DNA from: Rhizobium sullae
GTDB taxonomy: Bacteria; Pseudomonadota; Alphaproteobacteria; Rhizobiales; Rhizobiaceae
DNA: 64,000 bases
Reading direction: 5' to 3'
Assembly (NCBI RefSeq): GCF_025200715.1
Contig: NZ_CP104144.1
Span: 124,001-188,000 of the forward strand
Below are positions 56,054 through 64,000 of the stretch, piece after piece (within the stretch, counting starts at the first letter, position 1; each line of letters begins with the position of its first letter). The position numbers were made by a program, and so were the translations under genes. The notes under the pieces were generated by a model that saw only the letters and a program-made list of their open reading frames with translations, ran no database searches and had not been told where the DNA came from.

Positions 56054-56674
56054 ATGTCGCAGCAAGAAACCTACAGGACCGCGGGGTTCGGGCAGCCCGT
56101 CCCGCGGGGCATCCGCCCGGGGATCGTCGTCGTTGATTTCACCTACGGGTTCACCGACACGACCTACCCCACGGCGGCGGACATGAAGGCCGAGATCGCG
56201 GCAACGCGGCGTCTCACCGATCTTGCCAGGGTAAGAGACATTCCGGTGATATACACCACCATAGCCTATCATCGCGGAGAAGTGACGATGCTGCCATGGC
56301 TTCGCAAGGCCACCGGGATGGCGGCTCTTATAGAGGGCAGTCGTCTCGTGGAGATCGACGCGGCCACCGGCATCCAGCCCGATGATCCTGTGATCACCAA
56401 GAAGGGCGCGTCCGCATTCCATGGGACGGCTCTAGCCGGGCTTCTTACCGGTGCCCGAGTCGATACGTTGGTGGTCGCCGGCGCGACGACTTCTGGCTGC
56501 GTGCGAGCAACCGTCGTGGATGCAGTCCAGTCGGGCTTCAATGTTCTGGTACCAGCCGACTGCTGCGCGGATCGGGCTCAGACGCCGCATGAGTCCAATC
56601 TTTACGACATGCATCAGAAGTACGCGGACGTTACCGATGCCGACGATATAGAGCGGTGGTTGGTCTCTCTCTGA
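56054..56674 (+). CDS. nicF: Maleamate amidohydrolase
   Basis: Isochorismatase-like cysteine hydrolase of 206 residues that converts maleamate to maleate and ammonia. The catalytic Asp is in IVVVDFTYGF, the Lys in VITKKGASAFHGT and the Cys in VAGATTSGCVRATVVDA. Last gene of the nic set; its product is the substrate of NicE. Confidence 0.9.
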   Translation: MSQQETYRTAGFGQPVPRGIRPGIVVVDFTYGFTDTTYPTAADMKAEIAATRRLTDLARVRDIPVIYTTIAYHRGEVTMLPWLRKATGMAALIEGSRLVEIDAATGIQPDDPVITKKGASAFHGTALAGLLTGARVDTLVVAGATTSGCVRATVVDAVQSGFNVLVPADCCADRAQTPHESNLYDMHQKYADVTDADDIERWLVSL

Positions 56675-57196
56675 TCATTTCGGGGTGGTTCCCCAGCCTT
56701 TTGACAAAGCCTGCCCACTGCGACTTCTACTGCCGGTTTCGCAGTTCGAACCGCTTCAAGGCGGAGGACTAAGCCAGACCAATCGCGCATCGGCGGCTGC
56801 GGGCCCGGTCCCGCAACCGGTGAATCCCCGTTTCGCTCCGATCGATCTTTATCGAGGTGACAGTTTCCCGCCGCTATCCTGAGCCATTCGTCGCTTCGCC
56901 GGCGCGGACGCTTCGACAGAAACTTGCACGAGCGTTTGGAAGCGACAGAATTTCAAGAGCGAGATCGATCAGGCCATTGTGGTGATTTTGAACTTATTCC
57001 TCAATCAGGTAAGGCTAAACGCACAAAAGCAATAAGAACCTTCAAGCGCTTTAACAGCCGCTCCCGAAAGGACAGCACTCGAGTTGGGGACAGAAGGCGG
57101 GTCAACGTTCGGGATCAGTAAGGCGAACCGAGGCGTCCCTTTGCAGATCTTCGTGCTCGAGGCTTGAAAGCCTGAGGTCAGCCAATTCGCAACAGT
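56675..57196. other. Gene-poor stretch
   Basis: Over 500 bases with only short frames and no ribosome sites. The base composition becomes AT-richer near 56985-57050. No mobile-element ends or operators were recognised. Confidence 0.4.
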
Positions 57197-57706
57197 TCAG
57201 CCAGCCGCTGACGTCTTGCGGCGCGATGCCAGGATTTCTGCCAATTCGACCGGCCGCAGGCCATGGGCATCGACACCGACGTCATATTGGTACGGAAGCG
57301 GTTTGAGCTTGCCATGCGAATGGCCATGAAGGTTGAATGATTTCCTGCCCATCTTGTTCCAGGTCCTGAAGGGATAATGGCAGAGGATCAACAACTGATC
57401 GCCGATCGTAAGTTCGACATAGTGCTGCGTGCTTGCCCAGCCGGACGCTTTGATCACTTCCGCCGGATCGCTGTTGCCGATAATCAGATGTTTTTTTCCG
57501 TTGAGCACTGACAGCAACTGATCGGCATTCCCTGCGCGTGACGACATGAAATCGCCAAGGTGCCATACCTCGTCGTCTGGCCCGACCGTCGCGTTCCAGT
57601 AGCGGATCAGGGTGACGTCGTGGTCGGCCAGGTCAGGGAAAGGCCGCCTGTCGATGCGAAGGATACGCGGATCACCAAAGTGGGTATCGCTGGTAAAGTA
57701 GATCAT
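57197..57706 (-). CDS. Calcineurin-like metallophosphoesterase
   Basis: Protein of 169 residues (ATG 57706; a GTG nine bases upstream is an alternative). Metal ligands follow the metallophosphoesterase order: FTSDTHFGD, VWHLGDF, IIGNSD, ILCHYPF and NLHGHSHG. Such proteins act as phosphodiesterases or phosphatases on nucleotides or phage-derived ends. Not operon-linked. Confidence 0.88.
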   Translation of the reverse strand: MIYFTSDTHFGDPRILRIDRRPFPDLADHDVTLIRYWNATVGPDDEVWHLGDFMSSRAGNADQLLSVLNGKKHLIIGNSDPAEVIKASGWASTQHYVELTIGDQLLILCHYPFRTWNKMGRKSFNLHGHSHGKLKPLPYQYDVGVDAHGLRPVELAEILASRRKTSAAG

Positions 57707-57734
57707 AAGCTGCACCGAAAGATGTGCGGCGAAT

Positions 57735-57879
57735 TCATCGGTTTGTGTATAAATTGCCGAGGATGAAGCCGGCTATGGCCGCAGCCATGACCGACGATGT
57801 GTTTCCTTCCTGCGATTTTGTCGAGATCTCCTGCAGGCTGGCCACATGCCTGTTGCCTTCGGACGTCGTTGTTTGCCAT
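57735..57879 (-). pseudogene. Possible small membrane protein, frame unclear
   Basis: ATG 57879 behind GGAGG begins MANNDVRRQQ, but a second frame carries the protein-like segment HVASLQEISTKSQEGN and SSVMAAAIAGFILGNLYTNR before a stop. A frameshift in the first third would join them into about 47 residues with a C-terminal membrane helix. Too short to be sure. Confidence 0.25.
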
Positions 57880-58026
57880 CGAACCTCCGCGTGTGAATTC
57901 GGCTATTGCATCCTCCAGGACCTAATTGATGCCACGGCGTAAAAGTTCCAGGTCCTGACCGCAGAAGAGCCCCAAGTTGGCAGGCTTTGTCTTACAGTTT
58001 GGCGAGCCTGCCATATATTCCATAGG

Positions 58027-59436
58027 ATGAATATCCGGTGGATGCTACCTTGGTACTTAAGGGTTCGGCGGCGCATGCTGCCAATCATCACCTTGCTGTT
58101 GATCCTGATTTCCGCTTCGAGTCTCACAGTTTCCGCATTTGCAGCAGAGCGCGTGGCCATTGTTCTGAAGTTAAACGGGGCCGTCGGGCCGGCGACGGCC
58201 GACTATGTGAAAAGTGGCCTTCAGCATGCCAGTGAACGGAATGCGAGCCTGATCGTCCTGCAGATGGACACGCCGGGCGGTCTCGACACCTCGATGCGGG
58301 ACATCATACGCGCGATCATAGCCTCGCCCGTACCCGTGGCTGGTTTCGTGGCGCCGAGCGGCGCACGCGCGGCAAGTGCCGGTACCTATATTCTTTACGC
58401 CAGCCACATTGCAGCGATGGCGCCAGGCACCAATCTCGGAGCAGCGACACCGATCGCACTTGGAGGTGGCACTTTCGATGAAGACAGGGAACCCGACAAA
58501 GACAATCCGGATGAACCGGGCGGCACGCAACGGCAGTCGCCCCGCAATGCCAGCGAGGCAAAAGCCGTCAATGATGCGGTGGCCTACATCCGCGGCCTTG
58601 CGGAATTGCGCAATCGCAATGCGGATTGGGCCGAAAAAGCCGTGCGCGAGGCCGCCAGTCTTTCATCGGCCGCCGCTGCACGCGAGCACGTCATCGATTT
58701 CACGGCAGTCACCATCGAGGATCTCCTGAGGCAGGTCCAAGGGCGTACGGTGCGGGTCGGCCAAACCGATGTCCGGCTCGATAGCTCCGGTCTTGTCGTT
58801 CAGGAATTCGAACCGGATTGGCGCACGCGCCTGCTTTCGGTGATTACCGATCCGAACATTGCACTCATTCTCCTGATGGTCGGTATATACGGCCTGATCT
58901 TCGAATTTCTCGCCCCAGGCACATTGGTTCCCGGCACGATCGGGGGTATCTGCCTGCTGCTCGGACTCTATGCCCTGGCATTGCTGCCTGTGAGTTATGC
59001 AGGCGTCGGACTGATCGCCCTTGGCGCGGGGCTGACAGTAGCCGAGGCGCATGCACCTTCTTTTGGCGCCCTCGGCATCAGCGGAGGGATCGCGTTGGTG
59101 CTTGGTGCAGCTCTTCTGTTCGATACTGACATCCCGGACCTTGAGGTTTCCTCGTCCATGCTTGCCGCCATCGCCATCGCCTGTCTCGCGCTCAGTCTCA
59201 TCGTTGCCCGGCTCGCTATCGTTTCGCACCGGCGTAAAGTCAGCACTGGCACCGAGCAGATGGTCGGTATTTCGGGCAAAGTCGAAAGTTGGACGGGCAC
59301 TTCAGGCTATGTCATCGCACATGGCGAACGCTGGAAGGCAGTTTCGACTGAGCCGCTCGTCGTCGGTGATGGCGTTAAGGTAACCGGCCGAAACGGGTTG
59401 ACGTTGGAAGTCGCCCGCTATGCGCAGGAGACTTAG
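58027..59436 (+). CDS. NfeD-type membrane serine protease
   Basis: Protein of 469 residues: a signal or first helix, a ClpP-class protease domain ([14 protein letters not shown]; catalytic Ser117 in [11 protein letters not shown]; helical region with [17 protein letters not shown]), four membrane helices and a C-terminal OB domain ([16 protein letters not shown] to WKAVST). In archaea and bacteria such proteins cleave the stomatin partner and take part in membrane quality control. The slipin gene follows with a 29-base gap, as in most nfeD-slipin pairs. Confidence 0.9.
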   Translation: MNIRWMLPWYLRVRRRMLPIITLLLILISASSLTVSAFAAERVAIVLKLNGAVGPATADYVKSGLQHASERNASLIVLQMDTPGGLDTSMRDIIRAIIASPVPVAGFVAPSGARAASAGTYILYASHIAAMAPGTNLGAATPIALGGGTFDEDREPDKDNPDEPGGTQRQSPRNASEAKAVNDAVAYIRGLAELRNRNADWAEKAVREAASLSSAAAAREHVIDFTAVTIEDLLRQVQGRTVRVGQTDVRLDSSGLVVQEFEPDWRTRLLSVITDPNIALILLMVGIYGLIFEFLAPGTLVPGTIGGICLLLGLYALALLPVSYAGVGLIALGAGLTVAEAHAPSFGALGISGGIALVLGAALLFDTDIPDLEVSSSMLAAIAIACLALSLIVARLAIVSHRRKVSTGTEQMVGISGKVESWTGTSGYVIAHGERWKAVSTEPLVVGDGVKVTGRNGLTLEVARYAQET

Positions 59437-59465
59437 TGGGTTTTCAGAAAGCAGGAGGAAACGTC

Positions 59466-60251
59466 ATGGGCATGTTTGCAGAGTTCGCCTTCTATCTTGT
59501 GATCATCCTTATTTTGCTGCTCGTGATCGCATCCGCGATCAAAATCCTACGGGAATACGAGCGGGGTGTCGTTTTCACGCTTGGCCGCTTCACCGGCGTC
59601 AAGGGTCCTGGATTGATCCTGCTCATCCCCTATGTCCAGCAAATGGTACGCGTCGATCTGCGCACGCGGGTGCTCGATGTGCCGGGTCAGGACGTCATTT
59701 CGCATGACAACGTCTCTGTCCGCGTCAGCGCCGTCATCTATTTCAGGGTCATCGACCCAGAGAGATCGACGATACAGGTCGAGGACTTCATGATGGCGAC
59801 GAGCCAGCTCGCTCAGACGACACTGCGCTCGGTTCTCGGCAAGCACGATCTTGACGAGATGCTGGCGGAACGCGACAAGCTCAACAGCGACATTCAGGAA
59901 ATCCTGGACGCCCAGACCGATGCATGGGGCATCAAGGTTGCCAATGTCGAGATCAAGCATGTCGACATCAACGAATCCATGATCCGCGCGATCGCCCGGC
60001 AGGCGGAAGCCGAGCGCGAGCGGCGCGCCAAGGTCATCAATGCGGAAGGCGAGCAGCAGGCCGCAGCAAAGCTGCTTGAAGCAGCCGAAATACTCGCCAG
60101 GCAGCCGGAGGCGATGCAGCTTCGTTATTTGAGCACGTTGAACGTGATCGCCAGCGAGAAGACATCGACAATCATATTTCCTTTTCCGATGGAAATAGGC
60201 AATCTGATGCCGTCCAAATCGGACCAATCTTCGCAACGCGGAAGGGGATGA
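59466..60251 (+). CDS. Slipin / stomatin-like SPFH-domain protein
   Basis: Membrane protein of 261 residues, start ATG 59466 behind AGGAGG. N-terminal helix ([19 protein letters not shown]), then the SPFH domain: [47 protein letters not shown] and [21 protein letters not shown], followed by a coiled coil ([22 protein letters not shown]) and C-terminal hydrophobic piece. Forms oligomers that shape membrane domains; the partner of the upstream NfeD protein. Confidence 0.93.
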   Translation: MGMFAEFAFYLVIILILLLVIASAIKILREYERGVVFTLGRFTGVKGPGLILLIPYVQQMVRVDLRTRVLDVPGQDVISHDNVSVRVSAVIYFRVIDPERSTIQVEDFMMATSQLAQTTLRSVLGKHDLDEMLAERDKLNSDIQEILDAQTDAWGIKVANVEIKHVDINESMIRAIARQAEAERERRAKVINAEGEQQAAAKLLEAAEILARQPEAMQLRYLSTLNVIASEKTSTIIFPFPMEIGNLMPSKSDQSSQRGRG

Positions 60252-60254
60252 GCA

Positions 60255-61379
60255 ATGGGTTGGTCCTTCAAAATCGGGACGATCGCCGGTACGGCTCTAC
60301 GCGTGCACGTTACCTTCGCGCTCCTGCTCGTCTGGATCTGGCTGATACATTACCGCGTCGGCGGCACATCGGCGGCGTGGGAGGGCATTGCCTTCATCAT
60401 GGCCGTGTTTGCCTGCGTCGTGCTGCACGAATTCGGCCATATTGCCGTTGCGCGCTATTTCGGGATCAAGACACCCGATATCACGTTATTGCCGATCGGT
60501 GGCGTCGCCCGCCTTGAACGCATGCCAGACGAGCCTCATCAGGAATTACTGATTGCCATCGCCGGTCCGCTGGTCAACGTGGCGATCGCGGGGCTGATCG
60601 TTCTCCTGCTCGGCGCGTCGATGGGAATCGAGCAAATGGCCGAGGTCGAGGATCCCGAGGCCGGTTTTCTGGCGAGGCTTGCCGGCGTCAACATCTTCCT
60701 CGTGCTCTTCAACATGATCCCCGCCTTTCCGATGGACGGAGGCCGGGTGCTGCGTGCCGCTCTGGCCTCCCGCTTCACCTGGTCGCGTGCTACGCAGATC
60801 GCAGCGACGATCGGCCAGGGGCTTGCCTTCGTCTTCGGCTTCGTCGGCCTTTTTTACAATCCGCTGCTGATTTTCATCGCCATCTTCGTCTATCTCGCCG
60901 CAGCGGCGGAAGCGCAGAACGCGCAGATCCGCGAGGTTTCCGGCAGCGTTCTGATCAGCGACGTGATGATCACAAAATTCGCAAAGCTCGATCGCTCTGC
61001 GAGTATCGACGAGGCGATCGAAATGCTGCTTGCGACAACGCAACGCGAGTTCCCGGTGACCGATTCCGCCGGCCGTTTTGAGGGTCTGCTGACGCGCGAC
61101 GACATGATCCGCGCCTTGAAGGACAAAGGTCCGGACACGCCGGTCGCAAGCGCGATGCGTACCGACATTCCAAGGATCCATCATCGAAAAAGCCTGGAAA
61201 ACAGCCTACGATTGATGCAGCAGGGAAATGTGCCGGCCATCGCCGTCGTGGACGGTGCTGATCATCTTGTCGGTCTTTTGACGCATGAAACGATCGGGGA
61301 AATGATGATGGTTCGGGCAGCGGCGGCAGATAGCTTTCGCTTTGGCCGCCTTCGCAGGTATCGATCCCCGCAAGTTTGA
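60255..61379 (+). CDS. Site-2 protease (M50) with CBS domains
   Basis: Intramembrane zinc metalloprotease of 374 residues. Zinc motif HEFGH at 58-62 and second motif NMIPAFPMDGGRVLRAAL, several helices, and a tandem CBS pair from about residue 235 (ISDVMITKF to LLTHETIGEMM) that may sense adenosyl nucleotides. It starts three bases past the slipin stop, so it is in the same operon. Combining NfeD, slipin and S2P suggests an envelope proteolysis module. Confidence 0.9.
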   Translation: MGWSFKIGTIAGTALRVHVTFALLLVWIWLIHYRVGGTSAAWEGIAFIMAVFACVVLHEFGHIAVARYFGIKTPDITLLPIGGVARLERMPDEPHQELLIAIAGPLVNVAIAGLIVLLLGASMGIEQMAEVEDPEAGFLARLAGVNIFLVLFNMIPAFPMDGGRVLRAALASRFTWSRATQIAATIGQGLAFVFGFVGLFYNPLLIFIAIFVYLAAAAEAQNAQIREVSGSVLISDVMITKFAKLDRSASIDEAIEMLLATTQREFPVTDSAGRFEGLLTRDDMIRALKDKGPDTPVASAMRTDIPRIHHRKSLENSLRLMQQGNVPAIAVVDGADHLVGLLTHETIGEMMMVRAAAADSFRFGRLRRYRSPQV

Positions 61380-61452
61380 GTTCGTGCAAAGAAGATGAAC
61401 CTCCTAACTGCTGTGCTGATTTCGGGTGCATCTGCCGGGACCTTGCCGGGCT

Positions 61453-63318
61453 TCAATCCGCCAGTGCGATACGTTCGATAGCATACGGTCCGATTTTCAG
61501 AAAACTGCCGCTTAAGCCCTTCTGCAGCTGGAACGGGCTGAGATCGATCTGCTGTTCTTCCGCCGTTATGTTGACGAGATGGAGTATCTTTGCGGACGCC
61601 GGTTCGGCGATGAAAGCCAGCACCCCCGATGGCGCCGAAGATGCGCACGCCTGCCATTTGCTTCCGGCAAGTGCCGCCAGTGACTTGACCGTATTGAAGA
61701 CGGGGCGTTTGCCGCCGTCGGCAACCGGCTCGTCTCTACCGGCGATGAGGCCGAAGGACCCGGTGAGGGCCGACAGCGTCAGGCATTCCAGATGAGCACC
61801 GAGCAGTTGGATTGCGTAAGCCATGGCAAACGCTTCGCCGAACAACCCATTATGCCGCGGGTCCGTGTTGGCCATCGGAATGCGGCTGCCGGCCGGATTA
61901 TCCATCGTGCGGCTGCCGTATGGATTCTGCCGCATCGGAATGGTGGATGGGCCGATACGGTAGGGAATGTCGCCGTAGATCGACCGAACGGATCGGGTGA
62001 TGAAGGGTAGCGCTTCCAGCGTTTGCATGACGCTCAGGTCGTCGGCCGCGTGGACGATGGGATTGGTGCAGTGGGTGATGAAACCCAGCGCAACTGCCGG
62101 AACACGCTTGCGGTTGAGTTCGGTGAAATAGCTCAGCATGCCGCCACCGAGCCGGATGCCGGGGAAGGCCGCGCAGGCGGCGGCATAAATATCCTCGAGC
62201 GGCGGGCATTCCGGCCATTTGCTGCCGGGCGGCGTCGATTGCCGGTCAACGGAAGGCGAGATTGCAACCGCATCCGGCCGGAACCCGGCCATCTTAATCT
62301 GCTGCGCTATGTCGGCCGCTTCGCTGGCGGGCGATTGCTTGCAGGGCAGGGCTATCTCGAGGGTCGACTTGCCGGCATGCAGCTTCGTGACGGCGGCAAA
62401 GCCCTGCAGCGCTTCAATGCCGTGTCCGGCAATCGGGTCGAAATGAAAGAGCAGTTCTTGCGGTTTGATCTCCGCAAGGACTTCCCGTGCAGCAAGCGTC
62501 GAGGCGGTTTCTTCCGGCGTGACGATCAGACCGATCGAAGGCATGACACCCCGGTTCTGCCCTCTCTCGATCTTTATCGAGCGCCGGTCGTTTCGCGCCC
62601 ATGAAGTCGCGCCGCCGCGCCTGTCGTCGATCGTCAGCACGATCCGTTGTCTGATCGGTTCGTCGGCTGCAATCTCATAGGGCCAGGGTAGGGCAAGTGG
62701 GCGGACATAGGTCTTGTAGGAGGCATCCGACCAATTGCGCTGGTCTTCCATCTCGAATGTATCGCCTTCCATCCGGCATTCCGCCATGACCCTCGGCAGG
62801 ACGGTATGGGTGATGGCCCGCATGTCCTTGAAGGGCTGCCACGGATCGATGAGATCGGGAAAGCGCGTCTCCTCGCGCTGTCCGTCGACATGTTCGACTG
62901 TGACCGGCGTTCCGGCCACGCCGACGATCGGATGAAGGATACAGAAACCGCATCGATTGGTCTCAAACCCTGTCTTTGAGATCGCCTCCGCCTCGAAGAC
63001 GAGATCATGGCGCGACGCGTAAATGCGGACATCAACGGCGAGTTCCGTCGCCTCTGGCCCGTTGCAGCGGGCCCGATACGCAACAGCGAAGCTGCCGTCC
63101 TGCTGCTCGATCTTCAAGTCTTCGATCGTCGGATGGTAGGTGCCCCAGTCGCGGTCGCGCACCAGATAGGAAACCGCCCGAAGCACCTCCACGCCGTCAT
63201 AGGCGACCGTGCGAAGATTGCCATGCGCAAGGTGGGCCGACAGCTTGCCCGCCGAAAGATGAACCGGTGGCTCCTCCGCCTCGCGCGTGCCGTAGAGCAG
63301 GAAGGGCTCCGGTTTCAT
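61453..63318 (-). CDS. apnL: D-apionate lactonase
   Basis: Protein of 621 residues with the family pattern of ApnL: FLLYGTREAEEPPVHLSAG, LVRDRDWGTYHPTIEDLKIEQ, NRCGFCILHPIVGVAGTPVTVEHVDGQREETRFPDLIDPW and MEGDTFEMEDQRNWSDASYKTYVRPLALPWPY. It hydrolyses D-apionolactone, made by apiose dehydrogenase, to D-apionate. Its ATG overlaps the stop of the dehydrogenase (ATGA). Intact. Confidence 0.87.
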   Translation of the reverse strand: MKPEPFLLYGTREAEEPPVHLSAGKLSAHLAHGNLRTVAYDGVEVLRAVSYLVRDRDWGTYHPTIEDLKIEQQDGSFAVAYRARCNGPEATELAVDVRIYASRHDLVFEAEAISKTGFETNRCGFCILHPIVGVAGTPVTVEHVDGQREETRFPDLIDPWQPFKDMRAITHTVLPRVMAECRMEGDTFEMEDQRNWSDASYKTYVRPLALPWPYEIAADEPIRQRIVLTIDDRRGGATSWARNDRRSIKIERGQNRGVMPSIGLIVTPEETASTLAAREVLAEIKPQELLFHFDPIAGHGIEALQGFAAVTKLHAGKSTLEIALPCKQSPASEAADIAQQIKMAGFRPDAVAISPSVDRQSTPPGSKWPECPPLEDIYAAACAAFPGIRLGGGMLSYFTELNRKRVPAVALGFITHCTNPIVHAADDLSVMQTLEALPFITRSVRSIYGDIPYRIGPSTIPMRQNPYGSRTMDNPAGSRIPMANTDPRHNGLFGEAFAMAYAIQLLGAHLECLTLSALTGSFGLIAGRDEPVADGGKRPVFNTVKSLAALAGSKWQACASSAPSGVLAFIAEPASAKILHLVNITAEEQQIDLSPFQLQKGLSGSFLKIGPYAIERIALAD

Positions 63319-64000
63319 CGAAGCATCGCTCCGATATCGATGGTTTTGCCCGTCGCGGCACTGTCATAGGCGGCTTCCACCAGAGCGAAGGTCTTCAGAT
63401 TATCGGCGCCCGAGGTCGAGGGCGCCTCGCCGGCGGCCAGCCGATCCGTCCAGTGCTGCTGAATGGCGAAGACACTTTCCTGGATGTTGTGCCAGGGGCG
63501 CGACGCCCAGGACAGCAGCCTGGGCGAGACATCGGTGACTTTCGTGCCCTGGGCGTCAGTCACCTCCAGCCGGTAGCCCTGCGAGAGGCGGATCGTTCCG
63601 TGCGACCCGTCCAGCTCGATCAATGTCTCGGGGAAAGGCTCGGTCGCAAGCCTGGTCGCGTAGCTGACGTCGACAACCGACGTTGCCCCACTTTGGTGAT
63701 CAAGGAGGATAGTTGCAACATCCTCGCCCCTGATGTTCGGATTGACGCGCCTGGTACGCGCGGTCAAAGCCGCGACGTCACCGAGAATGAAGCGAGCAAT
63801 ATCGAGCGTGTGGATTCCGAGGTCTTCGATAATGAAGCGCTCGCCGGCGGCAAGATAGGGCTGGCCGGAAAAGACGTCATAGGCCGAACGGAAGGAGAAA
63901 CGGCCCCAGAAGGGTTCGCCGATCACGCCCGCATCGAGAGCCCTCCTGACGGCCTGGATCGGTGTCTGCCAGCGGAAATTCTCGTGCACCATGAGCGGCA
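63315..64000 (-). CDS. apsD: Gfo/Idh/MocA dehydrogenase, probably D-apiose dehydrogenase (5' part missing)
   Basis: C-terminal 228 residues of an NAD-dependent Gfo/Idh/MocA oxidoreductase; the Rossmann N-terminus is beyond the right edge. Seen: VHENFRWQTPIQAVRRALDAGVIGEPFWGRFSFRSAYDVF (catalytic-domain start), EDLGIHTLDIARFILGDV (the DxxxH site) and SGADNLKTFALVEAAYDSAATG. Coupling to the lactonase strongly suggests D-apiose dehydrogenase, giving D-apionolactone. The alternatives are other sugar lactone pathways. Confidence 0.78.
   Translation of the reverse strand, partial: PLMVHENFRWQTPIQAVRRALDAGVIGEPFWGRFSFRSAYDVFSGQPYLAAGERFIIEDLGIHTLDIARFILGDVAALTARTRRVNPNIRGEDVATILLDHQSGATSVVDVSYATRLATEPFPETLIELDGSHGTIRLSQGYRLEVTDAQGTKVTDVSPRLLSWASRPWHNIQESVFAIQQHWTDRLAAGEAPSTSGADNLKTFALVEAAYDSAATGKTIDIGAMLR

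Overview
The window reads as an accessory region, probably from a large plasmid or chromid, of an alphaproteobacterium of the order Hyphomicrobiales (Rhizobium/Ensifer/Agrobacterium-like). The reasons are the GC-rich codon use, the dense catabolic ABC-transporter operons, an ectoine-type (Ehu) transporter, a DUF1127 gene followed by CCUCCUCCC-loop small RNAs, and the many DUF1254/DUF2092 envelope genes.

Layout. (1) 1-10590: a minus-strand Ehu-type ABC transporter (ATPase cut by the window edge) diverges from two M24/creatinase-fold hydrolases and the four subunits of a heterotetrameric sarcosine oxidase (soxBDAG). Together they look like an uptake, hydrolysis and demethylation route for a zwitterionic or N-methylated compound. 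(2) 10600-13950: a scar of decayed genes (tyrosine recombinase, frameshifted membrane protein, LuxR HTH, DUF3363 relaxase tail, alpha/beta hydrolase). It surrounds an intact DUF1127 gene and an array of four small hairpins with CCUCCUCCC-type loops (cuckoo/CcsR-like sRNAs). (3) 14049-28265: a large envelope or periplasmic gene set: two outer-membrane barrels, an esterase-like lipoprotein, DUF2092, a membrane TPR regulator, three DUF1254/DUF1214 proteins, a Cys-rich repeat protein, an OmpA-like protein, a Gly/Tyr-rich protein and a K+-channel-like protein. (4) 28738-39383: a LacI-controlled oligosaccharide (pectin-type) utilization cluster with ABC importer, GH28, GH105 and an unclassified 800-residue protein that is frameshifted. 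Two near-identical palindromic operators lie in its divergent promoter. (5) 40672-46568: a polyamine-type ABC transporter, a purine-nucleoside-phosphorylase-like protein and a second LacI regulator with a perfect 18-bp palindrome upstream. (6) 46679-56674: a complete aerobic nicotinate degradation cluster (nicA, nicB, nicC; regulators nicR and a NicS-like TetR; nicE, nicD, nicX, nicF). (7) 57197-61379: a metallophosphoesterase, then an NfeD protease, a slipin and an M50 site-2 protease, adjacent on one strand. (8) 61453-64000: D-apionate lactonase and a partial Gfo/Idh/MocA dehydrogenase, the first two steps of D-apiose oxidation.

The genes fit a soil or plant-associated lifestyle: using plant cell-wall sugars (pectin, apiose), pyridine-ring compounds and compatible-solute-like amines. 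The strongest non-coding signal is the four-hairpin sRNA array beside DUF1127. The least explained protein-coding region is the 14-28 kb envelope gene set. No tRNA, rRNA, CRISPR array or intact insertion sequence was seen.
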